A stretch of 64,000 bases of DNA from Clostridium estertheticum (GTDB lineage: Bacteria; Bacillota; Clostridia; Clostridiales; Clostridiaceae), in NCBI RefSeq assembly GCF_026650985.1, contig NZ_CP086239.1, positions 1,488,001-1,552,000 on the forward strand. Reading direction: 5' to 3'. The number at the start of each line of letters is the position of its first letter. The first letter of the stretch is position 1. Under the pieces are notes generated by a model. The model saw only the letters and a list, made by a program, of their open reading frames with translations. It had not been told where the DNA came from and did not search any database. This document shows positions 10,118 to 18,627 of the stretch, piece by piece. The position numbers were made by a program, and so were the translations under genes.

Positions 10118-10423
10118 TTATTTTTCAAGTAAAGCAATTGCAGCACTTAAAATAGCATTACCATCACATCTTCCATAATCCAAAGGTTTTATAACATCTA
10201 TTGCAACTCCAAGTTCATTAGCCTTTACCTCGAGTTTGCTCTTTAAAAATCTCATTTGTGGTCCTATTAATATTACATCCGCTTCTTTCATTTCTTCTTC
10301 GACCCTATCCTGAGATACTGCCCATATTTTACAGTCTATACCTCGTTCTTTTGCTGCTTGCTCCATTTTTTTTGCCACTAAACTTGTAGACATGCCTGAT
10401 GCACATGCTAATATAATATTCAT
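10118..10423 (-). CDS. PTS lactose/cellobiose EIIB component
   Basis: 101-residue EIIB with the phosphocysteine loop CASGMSTS (C7) at the N-terminus, then the Rossmann-like EIIB fold ending in GRCDGNAIL. It receives phosphate from EIIA and gives it to the sugar in EIIC. It is the first gene of the operon, 45 bases downstream of the predicted start of the sigma-54 promoter at 10479-10495, with an AAGGGGGA ribosome site. Confidence 0.95.
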   Translation of the reverse strand: MNIILACASGMSTSLVAKKMEQAAKERGIDCKIWAVSQDRVEEEMKEADVILIGPQMRFLKSKLEVKANELGVAIDVIKPLDYGRCDGNAILSAAIALLEK

Positions 10424-10478
10424 TATTAAATCCCCCTTGCTATTTTTTATATTTTAGTTGTTTTACACTTATTTACTT

Positions 10479-10495
10479 AGCAATACCCATGCCAA
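10479..10495 (-). promoter_or_regulatory. Sigma-54 (-24/-12) promoter of the PTS operon
   Basis: The minus strand reads TTGGCATGGGTATTGCT: TGGCAT, 5 bases, TTGCT, an essentially consensus RpoN promoter with GG and GC ten bases apart. It is upstream of EIIB and next to a gene for a GAFTGA-containing activator, so regulator and promoter type agree. Confidence 0.92.
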
Positions 10496-10611
10496 CTTTT
10501 TATAAATGCTTACCCACTATGAACATATTCCATAAATTATTATGTATAATCAAGCTATAGATTCATTTATAAATATTTGATTATTTATTCTTATAATACC
10601 GTTTACAATAA

Positions 10612-10642
10612 ATATAGGATGAATTATAAATTCATCCTATAT
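10612..10642. terminator. Hairpin between activator gene and PTS operon
   Basis: 14-bp perfect stem (ATATAGGATGAATT and complement) around a 3-base loop. It lies 140 bases past the end of the activator gene, so it probably terminates it. The T-tract on that side is weak, and an operator function for the divergent-reading region is possible. Confidence 0.5.
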
Positions 10643-10657
10643 AAATCAATATATATA

Positions 10658-10768
10658 TATACACATAACATTATTATTATACAAATGTTCCAAACTTCTC
10701 AAGTGTATATATGTTTATTATACACATTGACCTTTTGGTTAAGTTTTAAGCAGTAAATTTATACACAT
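10658..10768. repeat. Three TATACACAT repeats upstream of the sigma-54 promoter
   Basis: TATACACAT occurs at 10658-10666, 10719-10727 and 10760-10768, and the inverse ATATACACTT-like form is at about 10702. A fourth copy is upstream of the activator gene (13583-13591). Position about 160-290 bases upstream of the -24 element fits enhancer sites for a LevR-type activator. Assignment is inferred; the region is AT-rich, so chance is not excluded. Confidence 0.45.
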
Positions 10769-10781
10769 ACTTTAAATCTAA

Positions 10782-13520
10782 CTATATTTCTAAAATTATT
10801 ATTACTATATGGCACACTTCATCATCTGAAAATAAAATTTTATAGAATTTTTCTAAAGGTATAAGTAAAGTTTTTATAATATCAAACTCTTTTAAGTAAT
10901 TAGTCTTTATTTCTTCCTTCTTTGAGCACTTAGGTGTATCTTCATTATTTATTAACCGTACCAAAGCACATGCTAAATGCATGGTTAGTCCTGAAACCTT
11001 ATATATATCTAAATACTTGATTACATTCTCGCCTATGTCATCTAGAAATTTTATACATAAGGGTTGGAATTCTCTAATATTTATTTCCGTTATTTCTTTA
11101 TCTAAGGCATCAAAAATTTCATTATAGACATCTGCTGGTGTCTTTATTCTACTCACTATATCTCTTAGCCTTGTATAATTATTATCCAAAAACAATTCTG
11201 AAATAGGTATAAAAGGTATATCATATACATTAGGATTTATAGTGCCAACTATTGCAACTACTTTCTTATTTTTTGACAATGTGTTAATGGTATTAAAAGT
11301 TTCCTTCTTATCACTTGCAGCTATTGCTACAACTTGTATATCCCTTTCTTTTATATTGATTGCACCCTCTATCATATTTTTTAATTTTACAGCACTGCCT
11401 TCTCCTGTAACACATGTAGTTATTATTATATTATCTTTACTCGGTATATAAGTTTCCGTAAGGCTCATATTATAATTATTTAGAAAAGCTACAGATTGTT
11501 TTGATTCTTCCCATACCTCATGAATATTGTTATTTGTTAGTGCTTTTCTAGCGCACTCTATAGCTATAAGTGTAGATACCATCTCAATAACTCTTATCTT
11601 TATACCTGTTTCCTCAGATATAAGTTCTCCAAACATTCCAAGAGAACCCATATCCACTAAAAGTATTACCCCAGGACCTTGATGATTTGCAATTATAAAT
11701 TCCTTAAGTTCTTTATATGCTATTTGTGGGTTTTTATCTAGGTTCATGTCATATGCATACACATTGTTTCCTCCCACTAGTCTATTCGCAACCTCCGCCA
11801 TGGAAGAAGCTGTGCTTCTTCCATGCATTGCTATAACAATTATAGGTTTGCCAATATTATCATCGCTTGTTTCATCTACACATAAAAACATAGCTATAAA
11901 ACCTACCTCATCAGCAGGAATCTTAATATCAAACTTTTTCTCCAATTTATTAGATAAATTAATTGCGAGTCCATACTCCTTGCCATGTTTTTGTATTATT
12001 TCATTTAGGTTATGATTAATTATTTCTTTTTTATGATGTATTCTTTCAATAATTGAACTTATATGAAGACATAATCCATAAAAAACTTTAGTGGGAAATA
12101 TTTTTTTCATTTGCTCTGATGCTGTTTTAAAAAATTCTTCTACTATAACAATAATATGATCATCTACAATTTTAGACAATTCTTCTTTGTTGATTTCTTG
12201 CTCAAATTTTTCTATATACTTATTAAAATAGTTTTTTATATCATATGACATCGTAAAATTAATATCATCCTCATCTACTCCACGATTTTTAAGTTCTTGA
12301 ATCCTTTGCTCAATACTCTCATAGAAATTATCAGGTAACAAATCAGAGTTAGATTCCACTTGAAATTTTATCCCCTTAGGCTTAAAGTTAAGCCTAATAT
12401 CCTCTTTGATAATTTTATCAACGATTTGGGATTCTTGCATGTACGATACTAATCCTTGCCGTACATTATTTGAAAAATCAGTACTATGAACTTCAATTTT
12501 ACTTTTACCTTTAGATACAAATTTTAAAAATGCATTAGCACACCCTAGTTGTATATCACTTTTTAACTGTCCTATATTCCCCCTACAATTATAAAGTAAA
12601 AGACTTCTTACAGTATTTGTAGATATAGTTATTTCTCTTGCTATTCTTCTTGACTCAATCTTAAAAAAGTCACAAATAAGTTCAAATCGTTCATCTATTG
12701 TTCTATCCTTTAAAGCGGGTATATTAATTGTCATAGGAATTCTTCGAGTAAACGTAGTTAACAAAGCACTACCAACTTCTTCAGTAGTAGCACATATTAT
12801 AAGGATCTTCCCACTTTTTTTCTCCTCTATATTGCCAAGTGGCGTATAAACAGATTTATCTATTAGCATAAATAACATTTCCTGACCCTCAGCAGGTAAT
12901 CTATGTATTTCGTCTAAAAACAAAATGCCTCCATTAGCCTTATCAACAAGTCCAATTCTATCTTTATCCGCACCTGTAAATGCACCCTTTTTACTTCCAA
13001 AAAGATGAGCCATAATAAGCTGCGGATTATTTGAATAATCTGCACAATTAAATGAAATAAAAGGTGCATCTTTAGATATTACCTCCTTCTCCATTGCAAA
13101 TTTGTACATAAGTTCTGCAAACATAGTCTTTCCAACTCCCGTAGGCCCAAGTATTAAGGTATGAAGCCCCCTCGGTGGATACAAAATAGCTGCTTGTGCT
13201 TGCTGAATACTTTTCTTAAGACTTTTGTTACCACCAATAAGATTAGAAAAATTAGAACTATTTGTTAAAGGCTTTTCTCTTTCCTTCTTCATTTCAGTAG
13301 ACGAATTAGAATAGTATATTATTGGCTTTCCTTTTGTCTTTAATACTTTTCCATCCTCACATAACCGATTAAGTATAGAACTAACATTAGTTCTTTGAAG
13401 TAGCAAACTATCTGCAATTTGCCTAGTACTACACCCTACAACAACAGATTTTCCAGTTATCCTTTGTTCTTTACATTTATCTTCCAAATATTTAAATATA
13501 ATATTCCCTGATTTCCCCAT
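10782..13520 (-). CDS. LevR/CelR-type sigma-54 PTS activator
   Basis: 912-residue transcription activator controlled by PTS phosphorylation. In order: N-terminal winged HTH (about 15-70), AAA+ domain with Walker A GPTGVGKT (125-132), sigma-54 contact loop GAFTGA (179-184) and Walker B FLDE (201-204), a PRD domain (about 450-545, histidines near 486 and 495), an EIIA-mannose-like domain with IAMHGRST (H566), an EIIB-like domain (TTCVTGEG, about 690), and a second PRD (about 810-910). It very likely activates the adjacent PTS operon through the -24/-12 promoter at 10479-10495. Length and domain order are typical of the LevR family. PTS components in that operon would phosphorylate its regulatory histidines. 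Confidence 0.96.
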   Translation of the reverse strand: MGKSGNIIFKYLEDKCKEQRITGKSVVVGCSTRQIADSLLLQRTNVSSILNRLCEDGKVLKTKGKPIIYYSNSSTEMKKEREKPLTNSSNFSNLIGGNKSLKKSIQQAQAAILYPPRGLHTLILGPTGVGKTMFAELMYKFAMEKEVISKDAPFISFNCADYSNNPQLIMAHLFGSKKGAFTGADKDRIGLVDKANGGILFLDEIHRLPAEGQEMLFMLIDKSVYTPLGNIEEKKSGKILIICATTEEVGSALLTTFTRRIPMTINIPALKDRTIDERFELICDFFKIESRRIAREITISTNTVRSLLLYNCRGNIGQLKSDIQLGCANAFLKFVSKGKSKIEVHSTDFSNNVRQGLVSYMQESQIVDKIIKEDIRLNFKPKGIKFQVESNSDLLPDNFYESIEQRIQELKNRGVDEDDINFTMSYDIKNYFNKYIEKFEQEINKEELSKIVDDHIIVIVEEFFKTASEQMKKIFPTKVFYGLCLHISSIIERIHHKKEIINHNLNEIIQKHGKEYGLAINLSNKLEKKFDIKIPADEVGFIAMFLCVDETSDDNIGKPIIVIAMHGRSTASSMAEVANRLVGGNNVYAYDMNLDKNPQIAYKELKEFIIANHQGPGVILLVDMGSLGMFGELISEETGIKIRVIEMVSTLIAIECARKALTNNNIHEVWEESKQSVAFLNNYNMSLTETYIPSKDNIIITTCVTGEGSAVKLKNMIEGAINIKERDIQVVAIAASDKKETFNTINTLSKNKKVVAIVGTINPNVYDIPFIPISELFLDNNYTRLRDIVSRIKTPADVYNEIFDALDKEITEINIREFQPLCIKFLDDIGENVIKYLDIYKVSGLTMHLACALVRLINNEDTPKCSKKEEIKTNYLKEFDIIKTLLIPLEKFYKILFSDDEVCHIVIIILEI

Positions 13521-13582
13521 AGACTACACCTTCCAAATAAGTTTTCATTATTAATATTATATCACATAATATTAATGAAAAT

Positions 13583-13597
13583 TATACACATATACAC
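13583..13597. promoter_or_regulatory. TATACACAT copy upstream of the activator gene
   Basis: TATACACATATACAC, one full and one partial copy of the repeat also found upstream of the PTS operon, 63 bases upstream of the activator start. It could mean autoregulation. Confidence 0.35.
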
Positions 13598-13659
13598 TTT
13601 CAAATTTATAAAATAACATCATACAATATATTAAATCCACTTTTAATTTCGAACGTATA

Positions 13660-13689
13660 TTGACAACAACGGATTAATTATGGTATTAT
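13660..13689 (+). promoter_or_regulatory. Promoter of the amino acid ABC transporter operon
   Basis: TTGACA, 18-base spacer, TATTAT. It overlaps the upstream in-frame extension of the first gene, which shows that translation must start at 13740 rather than at 13680. Confidence 0.75.
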
Positions 13690-13739
13690 TAATTCAATAC
13701 CTTACTAAAACAGTAGGATTACTTCAAGGGGGAAAACAA

Positions 13740-14531
13740 ATGAAAAAATTATCTATATTAATTACCACTTTATTAGTAGCATCATTAGGTCTTGTAGGAT
13801 GTGGTACCAGTAAAACTGCAACATCAAAAAATTTGTTAGAAACAATAAAGAGTGAAGGAAAAATACAAATCGGTACTGAGGGTACTTATGCACCATATAC
13901 TTTCCATGACAAATCAGGAAAATTAACTGGATTTGATGTTGAAATTGCAACGGAAGTATCTAAACGTCTTGGAGTTAAACCCGAATTTGTAGAAACAAAG
14001 TGGGACGGTATGCTTGCTGGGCTGGGTGCAAAGAGATTTGACATGATAGCGAATGAAGTTGGAATCAATTCAGATAGAAAACTAAAATACGATTTTTCAA
14101 CCTCGTATATAGTTTCGAAAGCTGTTCTAATAGTAAATAGTTCTGATAATACTATCAAAAAATTCGCTGATTTAAAGGGCAAGAAATCTGCTCAATCATT
14201 AACTAGCGACTTAGGCAAAATTGCAAAAGCTAATGGTGCGGTTCTCCAAGCAGTTGATGGCTTTAATCAGTCAATCGATCTTTTAGTTTCTAAAAGAGTA
14301 GATGCAACAGTTAATGACAGTTTATCTTACCTTGATCTAAAAAAACAAAAACCAAACCTTGCTATAAAGGTTGTTGATACAAAAGGAGATGCACAACCTA
14401 GTGGATTTATGTTCAATAAAGGAAATAAAGAATTAGTAACTGCAGTTAATAAAGCATTAGCTGACATGAAATCAGATGGCACTTATTCAAAAATTTCAAA
14501 TAAATATTTTGGCAGCGATGTATCAAAATAA
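13740..14531 (+). CDS. Amino acid ABC transporter substrate-binding lipoprotein
   Basis: 263-residue family 3 solute-binding protein. From the chosen ATG it has a lipoprotein signal peptide with lipobox LVGC, after which the mature chain is lipid-anchored. Binding-protein motifs include IGTEGTYAPYTF, GFDVEIA and SSDNTIKKFADLKGKK. The start is chosen because AAGGGGG lies just upstream and the promoter lies inside the longer frame. With the permease and ATPase that follow, and the PLP enzyme at 16019, cystine or a related sulfur compound is a likely ligand, though the sequence alone shows only a polar amino acid binder. Confidence 0.92.
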   Translation: MKKLSILITTLLVASLGLVGCGTSKTATSKNLLETIKSEGKIQIGTEGTYAPYTFHDKSGKLTGFDVEIATEVSKRLGVKPEFVETKWDGMLAGLGAKRFDMIANEVGINSDRKLKYDFSTSYIVSKAVLIVNSSDNTIKKFADLKGKKSAQSLTSDLGKIAKANGAVLQAVDGFNQSIDLLVSKRVDATVNDSLSYLDLKKQKPNLAIKVVDTKGDAQPSGFMFNKGNKELVTAVNKALADMKSDGTYSKISNKYFGSDVSK

Positions 14532-14543
14532 AAGGGTGATAAA

Positions 14544-15227
14544 ATGAATTTAGACGCAGATACACTAAGAATACTCGGCATAGTTAAAGATTCTTTCTTT
14601 CCTTTATTAATAGCAGGTGTGAAGTTTACAATTCCAGTAGCTGTGATTTCCTTCTTGCTTGGTTCAATTTTAGCTATGGTAACGGCTCTTGCTCGTATAT
14701 CAAAATATAAATCACTAAACCTAATATCAAGTTTATATGTTTGGATAATAAGAGGAACCCCTCTTCTCGTACAGTTATTTATATTATTTTATGGATTACC
14801 CGCAGCTGGTATAACAATAGGAGCTTTACCCGCAGCAATTATAGGCTTTACATTAAATGTAGGGGCTTATAATTCAGAAGTAATTAGAGCTTCCATTTTA
14901 TCTATACCTAAGGGTCAATGGGAGGCCGCAAGTTCAATTGGTATGACTCATACTCAATCGCTCCTTCGTATAATTTTGCCACAGGCAGCTAGAGTATCTG
15001 TACCGCCACTGTCAAACTCCTTTATAAGTCTTATTAAAGATACATCACTTGCAGCGGCTATTACTTTAGCTGAAATGTTCCAAGTTGCACAACAAATAAC
15101 AGCAACAACATATGAGCCACTTGTATTGTATTGTGAAGTAGCTTTTATATATCTAATATTTTGTACAATACTAACTATAATTCAACAAAGAATAGAGAAA
15201 AAACTTGAAAGATATGTAGCTAGGTAA
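14544..15227 (+). CDS. Amino acid ABC transporter permease
   Basis: 227-residue His/Glu/Gln/Arg-type permease with about five membrane segments. The EAA loop reads EAASSIGMTHTQSLLRIILPQA (about residues 131-152) and docks the ATPase. WIIRGTPLLVQLF is the typical upstream motif of this group. It starts 12 bases after the binding-protein stop. Confidence 0.95.
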   Translation: MNLDADTLRILGIVKDSFFPLLIAGVKFTIPVAVISFLLGSILAMVTALARISKYKSLNLISSLYVWIIRGTPLLVQLFILFYGLPAAGITIGALPAAIIGFTLNVGAYNSEVIRASILSIPKGQWEAASSIGMTHTQSLLRIILPQAARVSVPPLSNSFISLIKDTSLAAAITLAEMFQVAQQITATTYEPLVLYCEVAFIYLIFCTILTIIQQRIEKKLERYVAR

Positions 15228-15239
15228 TTGGAGGAAATC

Positions 15240-15983
15240 ATGATTAATATACAAAATTTACACAAAAGTTTCGGAGATAATGAAATTTTAAAAGGTATAG
15301 ATTTAAAAATAAAAAAGGGTGAAACAACAATTGTAATAGGCCCTTCAGGTTCAGGTAAAACCACACTTCTTAGATGTATAAACTTATTGGAAATACCTAA
15401 CACAGGAACTATAAGCATTGGAGATATTGAATTGGTTTTTGGTGGAAATAAGGAACCTACTGATAAAGAAATGCTAACACTAAGACGAAATACAGGAATG
15501 GTATTTCAAGGATTTCATTTATTTCCTCATATGACTGTAGTTGCAAATATTATGGAGGGACTTACCACAGTGCTTAAGCAATCTAAGAAGACCGCTCATG
15601 ACAAAGCACTTAATCTTTTAGATAAAGTTGGACTTTTAGATAAAGCTAACAGTTATCCTCATGAGCTCTCAGGAGGGCAACAACAAAGGGTTGCTATAGC
15701 CCGTGCTATGGCCATAGAGCCATCAGTGTTGTTATTTGACGAACCAACTTCTGCACTAGATCCGGAGCTTGCATCAGAGGTACTTAAAGTTATGAAGGAA
15801 TTGTCTCTTGAAGGCATGACTATGGTAGTTGTTACTCATAATATGAGTTTTGCAAGAGATGTAGGTGACAATATAATATTTATGGATAACGGGATTATCC
15901 TTGATAAGGGAACTCCAGAGCAATTATTAACTAACACAAGTAACGAACGAATAAAACAATTTTTAAGTTTAGATTTTAATTAA
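15240..15983 (+). CDS. Amino acid ABC transporter ATPase
   Basis: 247-residue ATPase with Walker A GPSGSGKTT, Q-loop FQGFHLFPHMTV, signature LSGGQQQRVAIARA, Walker B LLFDEPTSALD, and the H-loop VTHNMSF. The ATG at 15240 is used; an upstream in-frame TTG at 15228 would overlap the GGAGG ribosome site. It couples ATP hydrolysis to import by the permease at 14544-15227. Confidence 0.95.
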   Translation: MINIQNLHKSFGDNEILKGIDLKIKKGETTIVIGPSGSGKTTLLRCINLLEIPNTGTISIGDIELVFGGNKEPTDKEMLTLRRNTGMVFQGFHLFPHMTVVANIMEGLTTVLKQSKKTAHDKALNLLDKVGLLDKANSYPHELSGGQQQRVAIARAMAIEPSVLLFDEPTSALDPELASEVLKVMKELSLEGMTMVVVTHNMSFARDVGDNIIFMDNGIILDKGTPEQLLTNTSNERIKQFLSLDFN

Positions 15984-16018
15984 TATAATTTACAAAAAAT
16001 TATTTGAGGAGGAAAAAT

Positions 16019-17167
16019 ATGAAAAAAGATATGAAATTCGAATCATTATTAATACATGGTGGAGTCGATGGTGATGCTCATACTGGAGCAGTAAATGTTC
16101 CCATTTACCAGACATCTACTTTCAAAAAAGGCAAATTTGATGCTGATAATGCTTATGAGTATTCAAGATCAGGAAATCCAACACGCGAAGCTCTCGAAAA
16201 ACTCATTACAGATCTTGAAGAAGGTTATGCAGGTTTCGCATTTGCTTCAGGTATGGCAGCTACGACTGCTACATTGTCGTTATTTAAAACAGGAGATAGA
16301 ATTCTAATATCAAATAATATCTATGGTGGAACCTTTAGAGTTATAGACAAATATTTTAATAATTTCGGTATACATTATACTGCATTTGATTCATCTGATA
16401 TAACTCAATTAGAAAATAAAATTGATGATAGTGTAAAAGCTATTTTTATAGAAACACCAACAAATCCATTAATGGGTATTACAGATATTGCTGCAGTTGC
16501 AAAAATTGCTAAAAAGAATAACTTACTTTTAATTGTAGATAATACATTTATGACTCCATATCTACAAAGGCCACTTACCCTTGGTGCTGATATAGTTATT
16601 CATAGTGCTACAAAATATCTAAGTGGACACAGTGATTTAATTGCAGGACTTGTTGTCGTAAATAATAAAGAACTTGCAGAAAGAATTGGATTCATACAAA
16701 ATTCAACAGGTGGAGTTTTATCACCATTTGATTCCTTCTTATTAATACGAGGTATTAAAACTCTAGCTCTAAGAATGGACAGACACAACTCAAACGCAAA
16801 AATTGTATCTGAATTCTTAAGAGATAGAAAAGAAGTAGAAAAAGTATATTATCCTGGTTTTGAAGATCACCCAGGACATAAAATACAAGAAAAACAAGCA
16901 AATGGATATGGCGGTATCATTTCCTTTGTTCTAAAAAAAGATTATGATTATAAAAAATTCTTAGAAAATCTTCAATTAATAACTTTCGGAGAAAGCTTAG
17001 GAGGGGTAGAATCGTTAATTTGCCATCCTGCCACAATGACACATGCTGCAGTTCCATATGAGATTAGACAAGAAATTGGAATTACCGATCATTTAGTAAG
17101 ATTATCAGTAGGTGTTGAGAATGTTACTGATATAGTAAAAGATTTAAAAACAGCATTAGAATTATAA
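16019..17167 (+). CDS. Cys/Met-metabolism PLP enzyme (cystathionine lyase/synthase family)
   Basis: 382-residue PLP enzyme of the trans-sulfuration family. The PLP lysine is in HSATKYLSGHSDL (K199), with ETPTNP and VDNTFMTP ahead of it. The family includes cystathionine gamma-synthase, cystathionine beta- and gamma-lyase and methionine gamma-lyase; sequence reading alone does not separate these. It is in an operon with an amino acid importer, which fits use of imported cystine or conversion between cysteine and homocysteine. The ATG at 16019 follows GAGGAGG; a TTG at 16004 overlaps that site and was not used. Confidence 0.92.
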   Translation: MKKDMKFESLLIHGGVDGDAHTGAVNVPIYQTSTFKKGKFDADNAYEYSRSGNPTREALEKLITDLEEGYAGFAFASGMAATTATLSLFKTGDRILISNNIYGGTFRVIDKYFNNFGIHYTAFDSSDITQLENKIDDSVKAIFIETPTNPLMGITDIAAVAKIAKKNNLLLIVDNTFMTPYLQRPLTLGADIVIHSATKYLSGHSDLIAGLVVVNNKELAERIGFIQNSTGGVLSPFDSFLLIRGIKTLALRMDRHNSNAKIVSEFLRDRKEVEKVYYPGFEDHPGHKIQEKQANGYGGIISFVLKKDYDYKKFLENLQLITFGESLGGVESLICHPATMTHAAVPYEIRQEIGITDHLVRLSVGVENVTDIVKDLKTALEL

Positions 17168-17180
17168 TTATATAATAACA

Positions 17181-17215
17181 AAAACACATTCCTATGTTTC
17201 CTAGGAATGTGTTTT
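17181..17215 (+). terminator. Terminator, bidirectional
   Basis: 14-bp stem AAAACACATTCCTA with its complement, 7-base loop, T6 tail. It separates the PLP enzyme gene from the convergent M20 gene. Confidence 0.92.
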
Positions 17216-17237
17216 TTAGTTCATATATTTATTAAAT

Positions 17238-18404
17238 TTATTTTTCTTTAAGTATTACCAAAGCGCGCTTAGCAAGTTCCGAAAAATAATTGGCAGCTGG
17301 TAAAAGTGCAGCATCATCTACCTTAAATTGAGGGTGATGAAGTGAGTATGACACACCTGTACCAATATTTACAAATGCACCAGATATTTTCTCTTGGTAA
17401 AAAGCAAAATCTTCACCAATTAGTGTATCCGGAAGTTTTTTAACAACATACCCCTGCATCTTCGCAACTTCTAATGCAACCTCTGTCCAATCTTTCGTGT
17501 TATTTGTTGCTGGTGGTCCACTATACCATTTAAGCTCAGCAGTTGCTCCAAATGAGTCAGCCATACCTTTAATTATTTGTCTCATTTTGCTTGGAACAAA
17601 CTCGCGCATCTTAGCATTAACAGTTCTCACTGTTCCTTCAATATAAGCCTTATTCGGGATTACATTCCATGTGTTACCACTTTCAATATGAGTAACACTA
17701 ATAAGTACTTGATCAAAGGTGCTAACGCTTCGACTAACAATCGTCTGGAGCGATGTAATTATATGAGCTGCAACAATAATTGGATCTATTCCTTTTTCTG
17801 GAGATGACGCATGGGTACCAATGCCCTCAATTTCAATTTCAAAACGATCTACAGCTGCAGTCATAGCTCCCACCTTTGTTCCAAAGCTTCCCACTTCTAA
17901 CTCTGGTGCGCTATGGAGTCCGAAAATTGCAGCTACATTAGATAATGCTCCGCTTGCTAATACATCTTCCGCACCGTGTCCTAGCTCTTCAGCTGGCTGA
18001 AATATAATTCTCACTGTTCCCGCGAGTGTTGATTCTTGCTGCTTTAATAAATAAGCTGCGCCTAAAATAACAGATGCATGAAAATCATGACCACATGCAT
18101 GCATTTTACCAATAATTTGTGATTTATATTCTAGATCTGTTTCCTCAAGGATAGGTAGTGCATCAATATCTCCTCGAATGGCTATAATAGGGCCTTCTCT
18201 ATCTCCCGTTATTTCTGCAACAAGCCCTGTTTCTAGTGGTAAATTAAGTACACGTATTTGAGCCTCGTTTAGTAATTTACGTAAAGTTTTAGTTGTTTCA
18301 AATTCCTCATTAGATAACTCTGGATGTTTATGCAAGTTATGCCTAATATCTATAAGTTTTCTCTCTAAATTATTAACTATATTTGTTACTATTTCATTTT
18401 CCAT
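17238..18404 (-). CDS. M20-family amidohydrolase
   Basis: 388-residue dimetal peptidase/deacylase of the M20D (hippurate hydrolase, N-acetyl amino acid deacylase) type. Metal ligands lie in MHACGHDFH (C104, H106) and QPAEE (E139/E140); the C-terminal GEDFAFY and HHP motifs are also present. Length matches the family. It hydrolyses an N-acyl amino acid in the cytoplasm; neighbours suggest a sulfur amino acid conjugate such as an N-acetyl-cysteine or N-acetyl-methionine derivative, which is inference. AAAGGGG precedes the ATG. It is separated from the D-aminoacylase-like gene by a terminator. Confidence 0.9.
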   Translation of the reverse strand: MENEIVTNIVNNLERKLIDIRHNLHKHPELSNEEFETTKTLRKLLNEAQIRVLNLPLETGLVAEITGDREGPIIAIRGDIDALPILEETDLEYKSQIIGKMHACGHDFHASVILGAAYLLKQQESTLAGTVRIIFQPAEELGHGAEDVLASGALSNVAAIFGLHSAPELEVGSFGTKVGAMTAAVDRFEIEIEGIGTHASSPEKGIDPIIVAAHIITSLQTIVSRSVSTFDQVLISVTHIESGNTWNVIPNKAYIEGTVRTVNAKMREFVPSKMRQIIKGMADSFGATAELKWYSGPPATNNTKDWTEVALEVAKMQGYVVKKLPDTLIGEDFAFYQEKISGAFVNIGTGVSYSLHHPQFKVDDAALLPAANYFSELAKRALVILKEK

Positions 18405-18521
18405 TATATTTACCCCTTTAATTTATTTGATTTCTTTATTGTAACTATATCCTGTTGGTAGAATTCTCTTTGCTTTTAAAATAATAATAATATATGCATC
18501 ATACCATATAAAATAACCCCA

Positions 18522-18575
18522 CCAAATGGATTTTACAACTATTTTTATAGTTATGTCCATTTAATGGGGTATATA
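18522..18575 (-). terminator. Terminator of the amidohydrolase operon
   Basis: Long imperfect hairpin closed by CCCC/GGGG and TCCATTT/AAATGGA arms, T-rich after it on the minus strand. Bases 18548-18569 are identical to 42261-42282 in the metQ/aspA terminator. Confidence 0.75.
18537..18569. repeat. Terminator repeat, copy 1
   Basis: A 33-base stretch matching 42251-42282 with one indel; 22 bases (TAGTTATGTCCATTTAATGG and the next GG) are identical. Both copies end operons that begin at the divergent SAM riboswitches. Confidence 0.8.
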
Positions 18576-18627
18576 ACATATCCTATCTTGTAATAATCAC
18601 TTTTATTTTTATAAATTATTCTTATAG

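Noticed and set aside
18405-18521. T-box or S-box-like leader for the M20 gene at 17238
   Set aside because: No T-box sequence or S-box motif is present; only a weak -10-like TACAAT.
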